The position numbers and the translations under genes were made by a program. A stretch of 64,000 nt of DNA from assembly GCA_963693365.1 (NCBI GenBank), contig CAVNZM010000016.1:930001-994000 (forward strand), read 5' to 3'. Below are positions 40,477 to 49,207 of this stretch, one piece after another. The stretch's first letter is position 1; each line of letters starts with the position of its first letter. The notes beneath the pieces are model-generated. The model was not told where the DNA came from. It saw only the letters and a program-made list of their open reading frames with translations, and searched no databases. Origin of the DNA: Amoebidium appalachense (Eukaryota; Ichthyosporea).

Positions 40477-43104
40477 ATGGCCACGCGGGGTTCAGACAGC
40501 GACGGGCGGCGTGCGTCGCGCACGCCCGGCATGCCCCCGTACTCCGGGTCCCGGGCCAAGATCTACGCCGAGATGAAGGCCTTTGTGGAAGGGGGAGAGC
40601 AGGCAAATGCGCAGAGACAGCAGAACAAGCAGGGCGTGGGGGGTGCAGTTCGGCAGGCGCAGACGCGGACCGTGAGGGAGGGTTCCACGTCGGGCAGCCG
40701 TGAGCATGGGGCAGACGGGGGTAACGTGCAGGCGGGGATGGGTGGATACAGCCGAGATGCGAGCGGTAGAGTGGAGGACGAGTATGTGCTCCTGAGCAAT
40801 TCAATGGCCGCACCCGATTCCAAGGTGACCACACAGCTTGCACAGCGCGTGCACGGCGTTCGGGGGGTGCAAGTAGAGTCAGTGACCGTGCACGGGAGCA
40901 CGGAGGAGGGTTTTGTTGTGACGGCGAAGAACAACACTGTCAGTTGTGTGGTGCGAGATGCACCCACACTTCTTACCAATCCCGATCCACCTTTTCGTGA
41001 CATTACTGTCAGCGTGAATATCCCCGAAGGTCGTTACACGGCTGCATATCTCATTGACACGATGATCAAACGTTTCAATTTTGGGATTCAGGCGACGTAT
41101 CTGTCATCTAATCATATTCTGGAGAGTTTTGGTTTAAGACCACCAATTTACGACCGAACATCAACCATTGGGTTTCTCAATCATAACCTGAGCCCAACCG
41201 AGCTTGACCCTACAGACTCTACGTATCAAGATCTTCATATCAATGGGACGGCTGTTCCACGCATTATACAATGGAACAGATATCCAATCAGTCTTGTGCC
41301 CATGCAGAGTTGGCCTGTTTTGAAGACTCTTGATACATACAAGAAAAAGATAGAATTTATTCAACCACCGAGGCAAACACCGGATGGACCTTTAATCATA
41401 CATGAAGGCTGGTTCGGCAATATGGGAATGGCTGGCTTCGGGTCAGGCGCACATATTAAACCGGATCTGCCGGCTGGTACACTAAGCGATAGGGCCTGTT
41501 TTTATACACCAGAAGACTTCCAAGACACCAAAGACTGTGCGAGTTACACGAGACTTAGAGTTCACGCGACCACAACCTTCCCCTCAAGCCGCCCTCTGGA
41601 ATCAATGCCTATTGAGCTGCTTGAGTGGTTCCAAGCGGGTGGGCATGACCCGTATTCTTCACTAAAGCCACGAGAGGCTAATTCAATAGTCGTCATCGAT
41701 GACCGCATGTTGGCCAGCAGGACAGTCGTTGCCAGAATACACAGGGGGCTTCTTTTTGCGCAACCTCTGTACGGCGAAACAGATCGGATCTCTGACATAA
41801 ACTATACAATTGAACACGTGCTTTTGGAGAGTATACTATATCGGTTCAATTGGAAATTTCGTGGCGGGAATGAAGTTTCCGAACGACAAACTATATACAG
41901 GGTTCAGCATGGTACAGACCAATACTACTACACTTCAAATGAGTTTGGATCGCTTGTTACTGTTGATGTGTCAAAATACACAGTCCACACATTCGAAGTC
42001 AGTTTATCACCATATAATCCACATGTCGATAACAGGATAGAACCATCCGAGGTCAAACACGACTATCTAATGCCTTTCTATTTAGAAGTGAAATCCCCAT
42101 TGGAACTTGCACATGTGTGCCGAGAAAAAAAGATCAGTTACCCAGAACCAATAGTCTATGATGCAAGGTTACAAAGCGAAATGGCGGAATACCCCTACGG
42201 CCCAGTCCCCATTATGAAGCCTTGGATGGACAACTACGGGCCAGAATATTTTGCGCTGATGTACATTCTCACAGAGGAAAACCCAGTGCCTAACACGCCT
42301 AATCCTAAGGACGCAGTGGTGGAAGATTTAAGGGCGGTATACATGAGAATCGGTCATCAACCCTTAGGTGACGACGATAAGTTGAATACCTACACTATAT
42401 TCGTCCGCCCTAACTGGGAAAATGCCCTGCTCTGGACTGACGATTCGTTGCGTCTTCGCCACCTGTGTTATATGTCACCGGAGTATTTCAGAACACCAAT
42501 CCGTGTAGAATTCACCGGCCCCCTCTGCCGTGCCCTTGGGATATCAGAGCCCACAAAAAAAGTTCTATCATGTCGTATCTATGAATCATTCAATGACGTC
42601 GACTTTGATATCCCTTTACCCCCGAAGATGGTTACGGCTAAAATGGATTGGGCGAGCATTAGGCGGAGCTACTTCGAAAACAGCGCCCTGGACAGGGTGG
42701 GCATCTTGCAGTTTCGTCCGCCCAGAAGGTATTACTACACGGACGGCAGCGCCTTAATGGTTCCGTGTCCCCGGCCAGCCCCTGCGACCATGCTTTTCTA
42801 TGTCAAGATCGACGACGTCTTCGGCAGGGGCGTCAGTTGGTGCCGGCCCGCCCTCCAGTCGGACCCATCCACTGCCGAAACCATGCCCACCGACCCCAAC
42901 GACTACGCCGGCCGCTCCCGCCCGGGCCTGACGTACGTGCTGGTGCGTGACGGCCACACGGTGCGCGCGGACCTCCTGAGCTCGCACGGGCAGATGTGGC
43001 TCATGCACCGCACCGCGGCCACGTCCGTGTCAGTCGAGGTGCGTGATTTGGAAGACAACCTCGTGGTCGGTCGGTACACGGTGCTGTTGCGACTCGTCAA
43101 GTAG
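40477..43104 (+). CDS. Large putative virion protein, 875 aa
   Basis: ATG at 40477. The first 100 residues are Gly/Ser/Gln/Arg-rich and probably disordered. From residue about 165 the sequence becomes beta-rich (DITVSVNIPEGRYTAAYLID, TMIKRFNFGIQ). The I-P-x-G-x-Y-x(4)-L-[IV] pattern is familiar from beta-sandwich capsid or fibre-like proteins of several DNA virus groups, which makes a structural role plausible. Many Tyr, Pro and Asn, no transmembrane helix. GC content drops in the middle (about 41.0-42.6 kb) compared with both ends, which may mean mosaic ancestry. It is the longest intact frame of the viral block. Confidence 0.7.
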   Translation: MATRGSDSDGRRASRTPGMPPYSGSRAKIYAEMKAFVEGGEQANAQRQQNKQGVGGAVRQAQTRTVREGSTSGSREHGADGGNVQAGMGGYSRDASGRVEDEYVLLSNSMAAPDSKVTTQLAQRVHGVRGVQVESVTVHGSTEEGFVVTAKNNTVSCVVRDAPTLLTNPDPPFRDITVSVNIPEGRYTAAYLIDTMIKRFNFGIQATYLSSNHILESFGLRPPIYDRTSTIGFLNHNLSPTELDPTDSTYQDLHINGTAVPRIIQWNRYPISLVPMQSWPVLKTLDTYKKKIEFIQPPRQTPDGPLIIHEGWFGNMGMAGFGSGAHIKPDLPAGTLSDRACFYTPEDFQDTKDCASYTRLRVHATTTFPSSRPLESMPIELLEWFQAGGHDPYSSLKPREANSIVVIDDRMLASRTVVARIHRGLLFAQPLYGETDRISDINYTIEHVLLESILYRFNWKFRGGNEVSERQTIYRVQHGTDQYYYTSNEFGSLVTVDVSKYTVHTFEVSLSPYNPHVDNRIEPSEVKHDYLMPFYLEVKSPLELAHVCREKKISYPEPIVYDARLQSEMAEYPYGPVPIMKPWMDNYGPEYFALMYILTEENPVPNTPNPKDAVVEDLRAVYMRIGHQPLGDDDKLNTYTIFVRPNWENALLWTDDSLRLRHLCYMSPEYFRTPIRVEFTGPLCRALGISEPTKKVLSCRIYESFNDVDFDIPLPPKMVTAKMDWASIRRSYFENSALDRVGILQFRPPRRYYYTDGSALMVPCPRPAPATMLFYVKIDDVFGRGVSWCRPALQSDPSTAETMPTDPNDYAGRSRPGLTYVLVRDGHTVRADLLSSHGQMWLMHRTAATSVSVEVRDLEDNLVVGRYTVLLRLVK

Positions 43105-43149
43105 GCGGGCGTTGTGAACCAAAATAGCTCCCACGGCGCGACGCAGCAT

Positions 43150-43410
43150 ATGTTTTTGCGCCTTCTGCAAATGTTACCGGAAAGCACGGGCATCACAGAC
43201 CACCACGTCAAGGCCATGATCGGCCAGGACCTCTACAAGCGCTTCCCCTCGGCGGACCCCGAGTGGATCAAGCGCGTCACCGACTACAACATGAAGTACG
43301 TCATGTGCTCGTACGCCGGCCAGTGCAAGGGCCTGGTTCCCGGGCGCAAGAAGAGCAAGCGGGGCTGCTGCCGCAAGCGGCGGTGCTGGAAGAGCTTCAA
43401 GAAGCCCTAA
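43150..43410 (+). CDS. Small basic protein with a Cys/Lys/Arg tail, 86 aa
   Basis: ATG at 43150 (MFLRLLQMLPESTGITDHHV); an upstream GTG is in frame. The N-terminal 60 residues look helical and folded, and the C-terminus is strongly basic with cysteines (GRKKSKRGCCRKRRCWKSFKK). DNA binding is likely. It sits between the large structural gene and the putative protease. Not recognised. Confidence 0.55.
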   Translation: MFLRLLQMLPESTGITDHHVKAMIGQDLYKRFPSADPEWIKRVTDYNMKYVMCSYAGQCKGLVPGRKKSKRGCCRKRRCWKSFKKP

Positions 43411-43457
43411 AAAGGCGCGGCCGTTGAGCGGCCAACGCTACATTGTGGGCCCCCAGT

Positions 43458-43967
43458 ATGCATCAACGAAAACGCAAAGCGAGAGGGCGCGGGTGCGCTT
43501 GCCGGGCACGACGGCTCGAGACGTGCGTGCGGCGGACGTCGACGCGACACAGCAAGGTGCCGGTGTTCCTGATCCCCGAGTGCTCGAAGACGCACATGGT
43601 GACGGTGCGCGTGGCGGGGCAGAAGAAGACGTTCAAGCTGGTGTACGACGTGGGGTCGGAGAACAGCTACGTGGACCTGGAGGTGGCCAACGGCTGGGGC
43701 CTGATGGACGGGCGCAAGCCGCTGGTGCCGTACACGGAGTCCAACACCATCGACTCGAACGGCAACATCCACAAGAGTGTGCGGCTGACCAAGGTCACGC
43801 TCGAGATCCTGTGCCCCGACAACCAGTGGCGGCCGTGCGAGGGCGCGCTCGAGGTGTGCCTTGACCGCAAGGTCAACAAGCACGGGCGGCTGTTTGGGGT
43901 CAGCCACCTGCGGACGCTGCGGGACAGCGTGCGGTACGTGGTCGACTACCAGGTGTGCCGGCGCTGA
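43458..43967 (+). CDS. Putative retropepsin-like aspartic protease, 169 aa
   Basis: After a basic N-terminus, the sequence HMVTVRVAGQKKTFKLVYDVGSENSYVDL has the spacing of a retropepsin: strand, turn, hydrophobic strand, Asp-x-Gly-Ser (DVGS, about residue 74), then a following strand. A later segment (KHGRLFGVSHLRTLRD) could be the Gly-containing C-terminal motif. The DT/SG consensus is changed to DVG. If real, it would be an unusual processing protease for this virus type. The alternative is a beta-barrel protein with a chance match. ATG at 43458; AATAAA follows at about 43978. Confidence 0.5.
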   Translation: MHQRKRKARGRGCACRARRLETCVRRTSTRHSKVPVFLIPECSKTHMVTVRVAGQKKTFKLVYDVGSENSYVDLEVANGWGLMDGRKPLVPYTESNTIDSNGNIHKSVRLTKVTLEILCPDNQWRPCEGALEVCLDRKVNKHGRLFGVSHLRTLRDSVRYVVDYQVCRR

Positions 43968-44025
43968 GCGCACAGGCAATAAACAGCGCCAACCCGTGGC
44001 GGTGGCATTAATGTAGCCCTTCTTA

Positions 44026-44805
44026 ATGGACAGTTCGCACTCGGAGCTCGCCCTTGTAATCGTGTGTTTGGCGGTGGTCTACCTGTACGTGAGTTCGCAC
44101 GAAGGCGATCCGTTCTATCAGGCCTGGGGGTTTGACAACCCGGACCCTCCGCCCAAGCCCGCCCCGCCCCCTTCCCCCGCAGACTTCCAGCCCAACCTGA
44201 ACCTCGACAGGAACACCCTTTATGCACCGCACGCCGGGGCCACTGACGCCCTCGGCCTCAATCGGCCGTTCAACCCCCTCGACCGTCTCAACACCAAGGT
44301 CATGGAGGTGCCCCATGACGAGCACTACGGCAGATTCCGCTACCTCTCGCCCTACCAACGGCAGAAGCCCTTCGACGACGCCGCCAACGCCGCCGACCGC
44401 ACACCCCTCCCCCAGACCGTGGCCGTGCTGGCAGGTGCTGCCGTCGACGGCCATGTGCATCCCGAGGAACAGCAGTCGCGCAGCAACTACATGCGTGAGC
44501 TGTACCGCACACGCACGCGCGCGCCAGTGTACAACGGCAACATGCGCAACGAGGGAGCCCGGCCGGAGGCCGTGCTGAACAGCAGGGAGGATGCACAGCA
44601 GGGCGTGCGGCCGCCGCTACCGACATACGCGACAAACCCGGCACGCGTGGACCCAGAGAAGGTGGTGCATGCACGCAGGGGGATCCGCACACACGACTTT
44701 GCCGAGATCCGCGGGCTGGCGAACACGGACGCGCCGATGATGCCCATCCCGGACATGGTGGCGGGGCCAACGCTGCCGCAGGAGTTCAACGTCAAGGTCA
44801 GATAG
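44026..44805 (+). CDS. N-terminally anchored protein, 259 aa
   Basis: One transmembrane helix lies at the start (SELALVIVCLAVVYLYVSS, residues 5-23), then a Pro-rich segment (NPDPPPKPAPPPSPADFQPN) and a soluble, low-hydrophobicity domain rich in Arg and Asn (RTRAPVYNGNMRNEGARPEA). No cysteine pattern. Proteins of this build are frequent in internal membranes of nucleocytovirus particles. The ATG at 44026 directly precedes the hydrophobic segment. Family not recognised. Confidence 0.65.
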   Translation: MDSSHSELALVIVCLAVVYLYVSSHEGDPFYQAWGFDNPDPPPKPAPPPSPADFQPNLNLDRNTLYAPHAGATDALGLNRPFNPLDRLNTKVMEVPHDEHYGRFRYLSPYQRQKPFDDAANAADRTPLPQTVAVLAGAAVDGHVHPEEQQSRSNYMRELYRTRTRAPVYNGNMRNEGARPEAVLNSREDAQQGVRPPLPTYATNPARVDPEKVVHARRGIRTHDFAEIRGLANTDAPMMPIPDMVAGPTLPQEFNVKVR

Positions 44806-44861
44806 AGTCACAGAACAGTGGCGGGTCCTTGCAGTCATGGATTTTATTGTCGACATGAGCA

Positions 44862-45122
44862 ATGGCCATATGCTACACGCGCAAGACCAAATCGGCGTTC
44901 AATCGTCCCGTCAAGCTCAATCCCCCCCTCAAGGGCTTCATGCACAAGTCGTCGGCCACGCGTGGACAGATCGTAAAGGCGGTGTGGGCGTACGCCAAGA
45001 AGAAAGGTCTTGCCGAAGGCCAAAAGATCAAGGTGGACCGCGCCCTTGCCCCACTGTTTCCCAAGATGGCCAACGCCAAGTTCGGCGACATCGCACGCAT
45101 GATCAGCAGGTTCAGTGGTTGA
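44862..45122 (+). CDS. SWIB/MDM2-domain protein, 86 aa
   Basis: Nearly the whole protein is a SWIB domain: LNPPLKGFMHKSSATRGQIV, KAVWAYAKKKGLAEGQKIKV, then ALAPLFPK and a final helix FGDIARMISRF. Such stand-alone SWIB proteins occur in eukaryotic chromatin remodelling contexts, in chlamydiae and in several large DNA viruses. Length fits a minimal domain. A role in chromatin or nucleoprotein organisation is inferred. ATG at 44862; gene is colinear with its neighbours and separated by about 40-60 bp from each. Confidence 0.85.
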   Translation: MAICYTRKTKSAFNRPVKLNPPLKGFMHKSSATRGQIVKAVWAYAKKKGLAEGQKIKVDRALAPLFPKMANAKFGDIARMISRFSG

Positions 45123-45160
45123 AGCACGGTGCCTCCCAATATTTTCCGTGGCCGCTATAA

Positions 45161-45988
45161 ATGCCCAAGTACGACAAAGCAAACATCACAAACACCACCA
45201 ACCTGGTGCTGAAAAAGGCCACCGGCCCCACATCAGAGAATGACGTCAAGGCCGCAAAGCACTTGTTGATCAGGCAGAAGAAGGACTATGCGCGCGAGAT
45301 GTGCGTGTCGGCGCCGGTCGCCGACCGGGCCTCGCTCTATGTATGGCGTGGCCTGTACGCCGTCCAGCAGGTCGTCGGTTCCTGCAAGGGGCGCCTGCAG
45401 CCATTGGACGCAGTTGGGTTTATTCTTGGATGCGTCATCAATCTCGGCGTCAACCTCAACAATAACGGCGCCAAGGGATCCGCACTCGACGAGGCCACCG
45501 ATGTGAGCGTGTTCAAGGTGGCCGAGGACGTCTACTCGCGCATCCGCATGGCCATGTTCGGGTCTTTCCCTGATGACTTCTCGTCCCTCGAGGCAAGCTC
45601 CAGCTGCAGGGAGCCGTGGATCATCGAGGACCTGGATAAGTACGCGTGCAAGTGGCGAATCGGCCTGGACGAGGCGTCCAAGATCCAGACCTACCTTATA
45701 GAGTTGGAGGAGCTGGTGCGAAAGAAAACCCCCGACACGCTGATGGCGCTTCCTGACTGGTATCAGCCCAACGAGTTGGACAAGGACATCCTGTCATGGT
45801 TTGGGGAGTACGGCGTGCTTCCACTGGACATCACGCTGTTCAGCGAGGACCTCTACCGGCGTGTACGCTACATACTCTTCCAGAGATGTAACGTGCGCAC
45901 AAACGACACCCTCGACTACGATGCACAGCTGGCTCTCTTCCATGCGGAGCAAACGAAGCTGGCCAACGTTGCCCGGCGCTGTGTGTGA
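45161..45988 (+). CDS. Paralogous family member 1 (V-x-EDVY-x-R motif), 275 aa
   Basis: Shares with the proteins at 50889-51695 and 51725-52540 the signature VAEDVYSRIR followed by DFSS, and a second, C-terminal copy-like motif FSEDLYRRVR. Helical overall, no catalytic or metal motif seen. CTATAAATG places a TATAAA directly on the start codon. The gene downstream (46012) also has a paralogue next to family member 2, pointing to a duplicated gene pair. Proximity to the capsid gene suggests a virion or assembly role, which is inference. Confidence 0.65.
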   Translation: MPKYDKANITNTTNLVLKKATGPTSENDVKAAKHLLIRQKKDYAREMCVSAPVADRASLYVWRGLYAVQQVVGSCKGRLQPLDAVGFILGCVINLGVNLNNNGAKGSALDEATDVSVFKVAEDVYSRIRMAMFGSFPDDFSSLEASSSCREPWIIEDLDKYACKWRIGLDEASKIQTYLIELEELVRKKTPDTLMALPDWYQPNELDKDILSWFGEYGVLPLDITLFSEDLYRRVRYILFQRCNVRTNDTLDYDAQLALFHAEQTKLANVARRCV

Positions 45989-46011
45989 TATCTTTTCTTG
46001 TCCACAAATAA

Positions 46012-46705
46012 ATGCGCAGGAACACTAAACTGACGGAAGCATCACGCGTGCTGCCTGTTCCCGTGTCCACCAGTAACCTGGAGTTGGAGGTGAAGGCGCT
46101 CGAGTCGCTCATCGGTCGTGCTGGGCGTCTGGGGATGCCAGGCGACAGCGCCAAGCGCAAGGCACCAGCCAAGCATGCGACCGCCGGCCACCCCCCAAAG
46201 AAACCCAAGCTTGCGACCGCCATGCGTCCTCTGAAACCAATGGGGACCATGCGGGTGAGCGTTGCCCCCAAGGCCGCCTCCAGGAGGCCGGTTTCTAAAT
46301 CCGTTCAAGCCCCAACCAAGGCTGCGGCAACCAGGAAGCCCACTGCCGCCCCCAAGTCCAGACCTGCCGCAACCATGCGTGTTCGCTCGAGCTCGCGGAA
46401 AGGGGGAAGCTGCGGGCCTGGCACCGTAAGCGTAGGCGGTGAATGCGTGTTGGCCACCCCAAAGAACGTCTTGGGCTACTGTGGCGTTAAGCCGGGTCGG
46501 GCACCTCCCCCCCCCCGACTACAGCCGCGAGTCTGTTGCCCACGGCACTGAAATCATCGAGTTGCTGGGAACAAGCGTCGCTTCTGAAGGGACTGGGCAG
46601 GCCACAAACCTGGGTTCGAGCGCCGCAACGGGCTCGTTCGCTAAGAGCATCACAGGGGATCACTTCCCCATACTGTTCATCATCCAGGCCGACAGCGTGA
46701 ACTAG
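46012..46705 (+). pseudogene. Basic Ala/Lys/Pro-rich protein with SCGPGT motif, frameshifted in a 10-C run
   Basis: The ATG at 46012 overlaps an AATAAATG. Residues 45-125 are Lys/Pro/Ala/Arg-rich (RKAPAKHATAGHPPKKPKLA), resembling a DNA-condensing tail. Next comes SCGPGTVSVGGECVLATPKN, similar to RRCGPATSRVKGVCMPA of the gene at 50474-50860. The frame then hits a run of ten C (46507-46516) and ends at 46551; the other frame continues DYSRESVAHGTEIIELLGTS and a Ser/Gly/Thr-rich tail to 46705, matching the layout of the paralogue. One base in the C run explains the break. Confidence 0.6.
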
Positions 46706-46717
46706 GGCTCCCGCAGG

Positions 46718-46725
46718 TATATAAG
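46718..46725 (+). promoter_or_regulatory. TATA box TATATAAG of the VLTF3-like gene
   Basis: GGTATATAAGGC lies 34 bp before the ATG at 46759. Confidence 0.6.
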
Positions 46726-46758
46726 GCGCGTCCGCAGCACACTTTCTTGCCAACTAGC

Positions 46759-47745
46759 ATGTCAGCGGACGAGCGCAAGCGCCCGATGCGCGCGCCCTAC
46801 CGGTCCAAGAAGGGCTGCGAGGCAGACAAGCAGTACGTGCAGCACGTGGCCCAGAACGACATGGAGTCGCGTGTGGACGTGCGCATGGCCGAGTTTGCCA
46901 AGCGCCGCAAGATCGGCGACGCCGCTGTTGTCCAGGAGGAGGTCGAGTTCCTTCTCGACACCCTGCCCTACATGCTTAAGCACTACGAGTGCAGCGACAG
47001 GGATTCGAGGAGGGAGGTGTATCGCGAGTACCTGACCCATGTGGAGGACGTGCAGGACCGTGCTCCCCGCCGCGAGCCCGATCCCTGCCCCGCGTGCGGC
47101 GTCGGCCTGCTGGACAAGATGAGGGAGATGTACGTGTGCGACGAGTGCGGCGAGGCCGTGCCCGGGTTCTGTGAGTTCAACAAGTCGGTGTTCAAGATGC
47201 CCCCACCCCGCAGCCAGCGCCAGCAGGTATACAAGCCGCTCAACCATTTCAACGAGACGCTCGTGCACTTCCAGGGCAAGGAGACCACGGACATACCGGT
47301 TGACGTCGTCGAGTTTGTCAGGGACGCGGCCACGCTGCACTACCCCATGGAACGCATCACGCACGCACATGTCAAGAAGCTCCTGAGAAGCCGCAAGCTC
47401 AACCGCTACTACCGCAACATCCCCAGCATCATGCAGAGCGCATTTGGCATTCAGTGCCCGCAGTTCAACCCCGAGCAGCTGGACCGCCTGCGCGACATGT
47501 TCATGCAGACGCAGGGCGTGTTCAAGGACGCGTGCGATGACAGGATCAACTTCCTCTCGGTCAACTACCTGCTGTTCAAGTTCTGCGAGCTGCTCCAGTG
47601 GGGCGCCTATCTACCCCACATACCCCTGCTAAAGTCTGCAGACAAACTCTGTGACCACGACCGCACATGGCAGGCCATCTGTGCAAAGCTGGGCTGGTCG
47701 TTTATTAAAACACGGACAACCCCGCGTTGTCTCATGACCGTGTAG
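46759..47745 (+). CDS. Poxvirus A2L/VLTF3-like late transcription factor, 328 aa
   Basis: A zinc ribbon (DPCPACGVGLLDKM ... MYVCDECGEAVPGF, about residues 112-138) is followed by the characteristic YKPLNHFNETLVHFQGKE and DIPVDVVEFV segments, the helical KLLRSRKLNRYYRNIPSIM and the C-terminal INFLSVNYLLFKFCELLQ. This order of elements is diagnostic of the VLTF3 family, conserved across nucleocytoviruses and their relatives. It would recruit host or viral RNA polymerase to late promoters. No RNA polymerase gene is in the window, so the partner is unknown. ATG at 46759 follows a TATA box. Confidence 0.9.
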   Translation: MSADERKRPMRAPYRSKKGCEADKQYVQHVAQNDMESRVDVRMAEFAKRRKIGDAAVVQEEVEFLLDTLPYMLKHYECSDRDSRREVYREYLTHVEDVQDRAPRREPDPCPACGVGLLDKMREMYVCDECGEAVPGFCEFNKSVFKMPPPRSQRQQVYKPLNHFNETLVHFQGKETTDIPVDVVEFVRDAATLHYPMERITHAHVKKLLRSRKLNRYYRNIPSIMQSAFGIQCPQFNPEQLDRLRDMFMQTQGVFKDACDDRINFLSVNYLLFKFCELLQWGAYLPHIPLLKSADKLCDHDRTWQAICAKLGWSFIKTRTTPRCLMTV

Positions 47746-47765
47746 ATGCTTGTGTCTTGTCGTGT

Positions 47766-47978
47766 CTACCACTTGCTGCGCCACCCCTCGCACAGTCGTC
47801 GGCGAATGTGACGCCGCATGTTGCCGAGCTTTGCGGCCGCGATGGTTCTCGCGAACCCCCGGGGCATACATCCGGGACTAGTCTCTTGGATCTGGTTGGT
47901 CAGAAGCGCAAGCGCCTTGTTTTCTCCCGGTACTGACGCGCCGCGCCGCCGGTGGTGTCGTCTGCGTGTTGTTGCCAT
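47766..47978 (-). CDS. Small Arg-rich basic protein, 70 aa
   Basis: ATG at 47978 (MATTRRRHHRRRGASVPGEN). A second basic region follows MPRGFARTIAAAKLGNMRRH and IRRRLCEGWRSKW. Two Arg-rich blocks around a short helix suit a genome-condensing virion protein, similar in style to adenoviral core peptides, though no homology is claimed. It is convergent with VLTF3 (20 bp between stops) and divergent from the gene at 48032. An ATG 11 codons upstream is also in frame. Confidence 0.5.
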   Translation of the reverse strand: MATTRRRHHRRRGASVPGENKALALLTNQIQETSPGCMPRGFARTIAAAKLGNMRRHIRRRLCEGWRSKW

Positions 47979-48031
47979 CTGTATGACGGGCTGATCATTT
48001 TTTCTCAACATCCCCTGCGCCCTTTTTTTGT

Positions 48032-48589
48032 ATGGCATTGGTAATGGAAGCTGCCTCATTCAATGCATGCCTCGATGAGCTTTGCGCCAAGCTCCAGACC
48101 GCGTTCCCCGACCTTCCAGAGATCGCCCAGGCAAGGTCCATCGCGGCCTCCACAGCCGAAGTCAGCCCGGACATGCCCCCTCAGGTCTTTGCGGCTCAGA
48201 TAGCGCCGTTCATGCCGCAGGTCGCCGCCAAGGACTGGTCGTTTCTTGAGGGCGACCACTCTCCACTCCAACAGATGGGGCTGCACGCGGCATGGACTCG
48301 CATGCACCCCATTACCAAGGCTGCCGTAGTCGAGTATGTCGAGCGCCTGGTCGTGTACAGTGGTGCGACAGCTGCACCAGTCCCGTCCACGCAGGTCCTG
48401 GACCATGCCGGCCAGCTCCCGCCACTCGACCCGGCCACCATGTCGAACATCTTCAACATCGCGAAGGCCGCCACCTCAAACATGACCGACGATGACGCCC
48501 GCGCCCTGCTTGAGAACCGGGACCCGGCCAAACTCGGTCAGCTGTGTTTCAGCATCCTCGACAGCCTCACCGCAAACGTGCCGACGTGA
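48032..48589 (+). CDS. Hypothetical helical protein, 185 aa
   Basis: ATG at 48032 (MALVMEAASFNACLDELCAK). Ala- and Leu-rich, predicted mostly helical, with a C-terminal segment DDDARALLENRDPAKLGQLC. No recognised domain. Divergent from the Arg-rich gene with 53 bp between starts. Its 3' end overlaps the minus-strand gene 48567-48818 by 23 bp. Confidence 0.6.
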   Translation: MALVMEAASFNACLDELCAKLQTAFPDLPEIAQARSIAASTAEVSPDMPPQVFAAQIAPFMPQVAAKDWSFLEGDHSPLQQMGLHAAWTRMHPITKAAVVEYVERLVVYSGATAAPVPSTQVLDHAGQLPPLDPATMSNIFNIAKAATSNMTDDDARALLENRDPAKLGQLCFSILDSLTANVPT

Positions 48590-48818
48590 AGCAGCTTGAC
48601 GTGTTGTGGGCCAGTGTGTAGAAATGCGTGAGGGTGAGCCGGTCAAACAGGCCGGTGGTTGCCGATCGGTACTTGATTTCCTGGAAGATGTGCACCAACA
48701 GCTCAAACTCTTGATCAAGGGGGGGCGGCAGGGGCTCCCTCTCGTCCTCCGACTCCGTTTCACTTGGCACAGGGGTGCCGAGGTAGGCCAGAAGTTCGAA
48801 TTCGTCGTAGGCCACCAT
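48567..48818 (-). CDS. Small acidic protein, 83 aa
   Basis: ATG at 48818 (MVAYDEFELLAYLGTPVPSE). Acidic N-terminal half, then EFELLVHIFQEIKYRSATTG. TATAAATA lies 34 bp upstream of the ATG on the minus strand, which supports it as a real gene despite its size. It overlaps the 3' end of its convergent neighbour. Function unknown. Confidence 0.5.
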   Translation of the reverse strand: MVAYDEFELLAYLGTPVPSETESEDEREPLPPPLDQEFELLVHIFQEIKYRSATTGLFDRLTLTHFYTLAHNTSSCFTSARLR

Positions 48819-48851
48819 TGTCGAGACTGGCCGGGTGGGGTGGCGTCGAGG

Positions 48852-48861
48852 GTATTTATAC
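48852..48861. promoter_or_regulatory. Palindromic TATA element GTATTTATAC shared by divergent genes
   Basis: The sequence reads as a TATA-type box on both strands: 34 bp before the minus-strand ATG at 48818 and 26 bp before the plus-strand ATG at 48887. Confidence 0.55.
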
Positions 48862-48886
48862 CCGCGACCCCCCCCGGCTCCCGCAA

Positions 48887-49189
48887 ATGGAGGCAAGGCA
48901 TGTCGACCACATCATCCCCTGCGGCATGTTTGTGCTCCCCATGCGCAAGTGGACGCTCCTAAGGGCCTCCTGTGTACGGCTGGGCATCGAGGCCGCCGTG
49001 GGGCCGGGGTACGTGCACAGCTGGGTGCCGGGACTGCTGGGCATCCTTGAGCGCGCACGGGGAGGGGGTATGCCGCGGCTGCTGCTGCTGCACGCCACGC
49101 CCGAGTACGCGTCCTGGGTGGCGGGTTTGTGCGCCCCGCTGGGAGTGGTGGTCGCAACAGATGGGCCGCGTGTGTTCGTCACCGGTTGA
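48887..49189 (+). CDS. Hypothetical protein, 100 aa
   Basis: ATG at 48887 (MEARHVDHIIPCGMFVLPMR). Moderately hydrophobic with LLGILERARGGGMPRLLLLH and a C-terminal VVVATDGPRVFVTG. It could be a small alpha/beta fold. No family recognised. It shares a promoter region with the acidic protein gene and lies 18 bp before the HNH gene. Confidence 0.5.
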   Translation: MEARHVDHIIPCGMFVLPMRKWTLLRASCVRLGIEAAVGPGYVHSWVPGLLGILERARGGGMPRLLLLHATPEYASWVAGLCAPLGVVVATDGPRVFVTG

Positions 49190-49207
49190 TTTATTGTTGG
49201 GTTTAAC

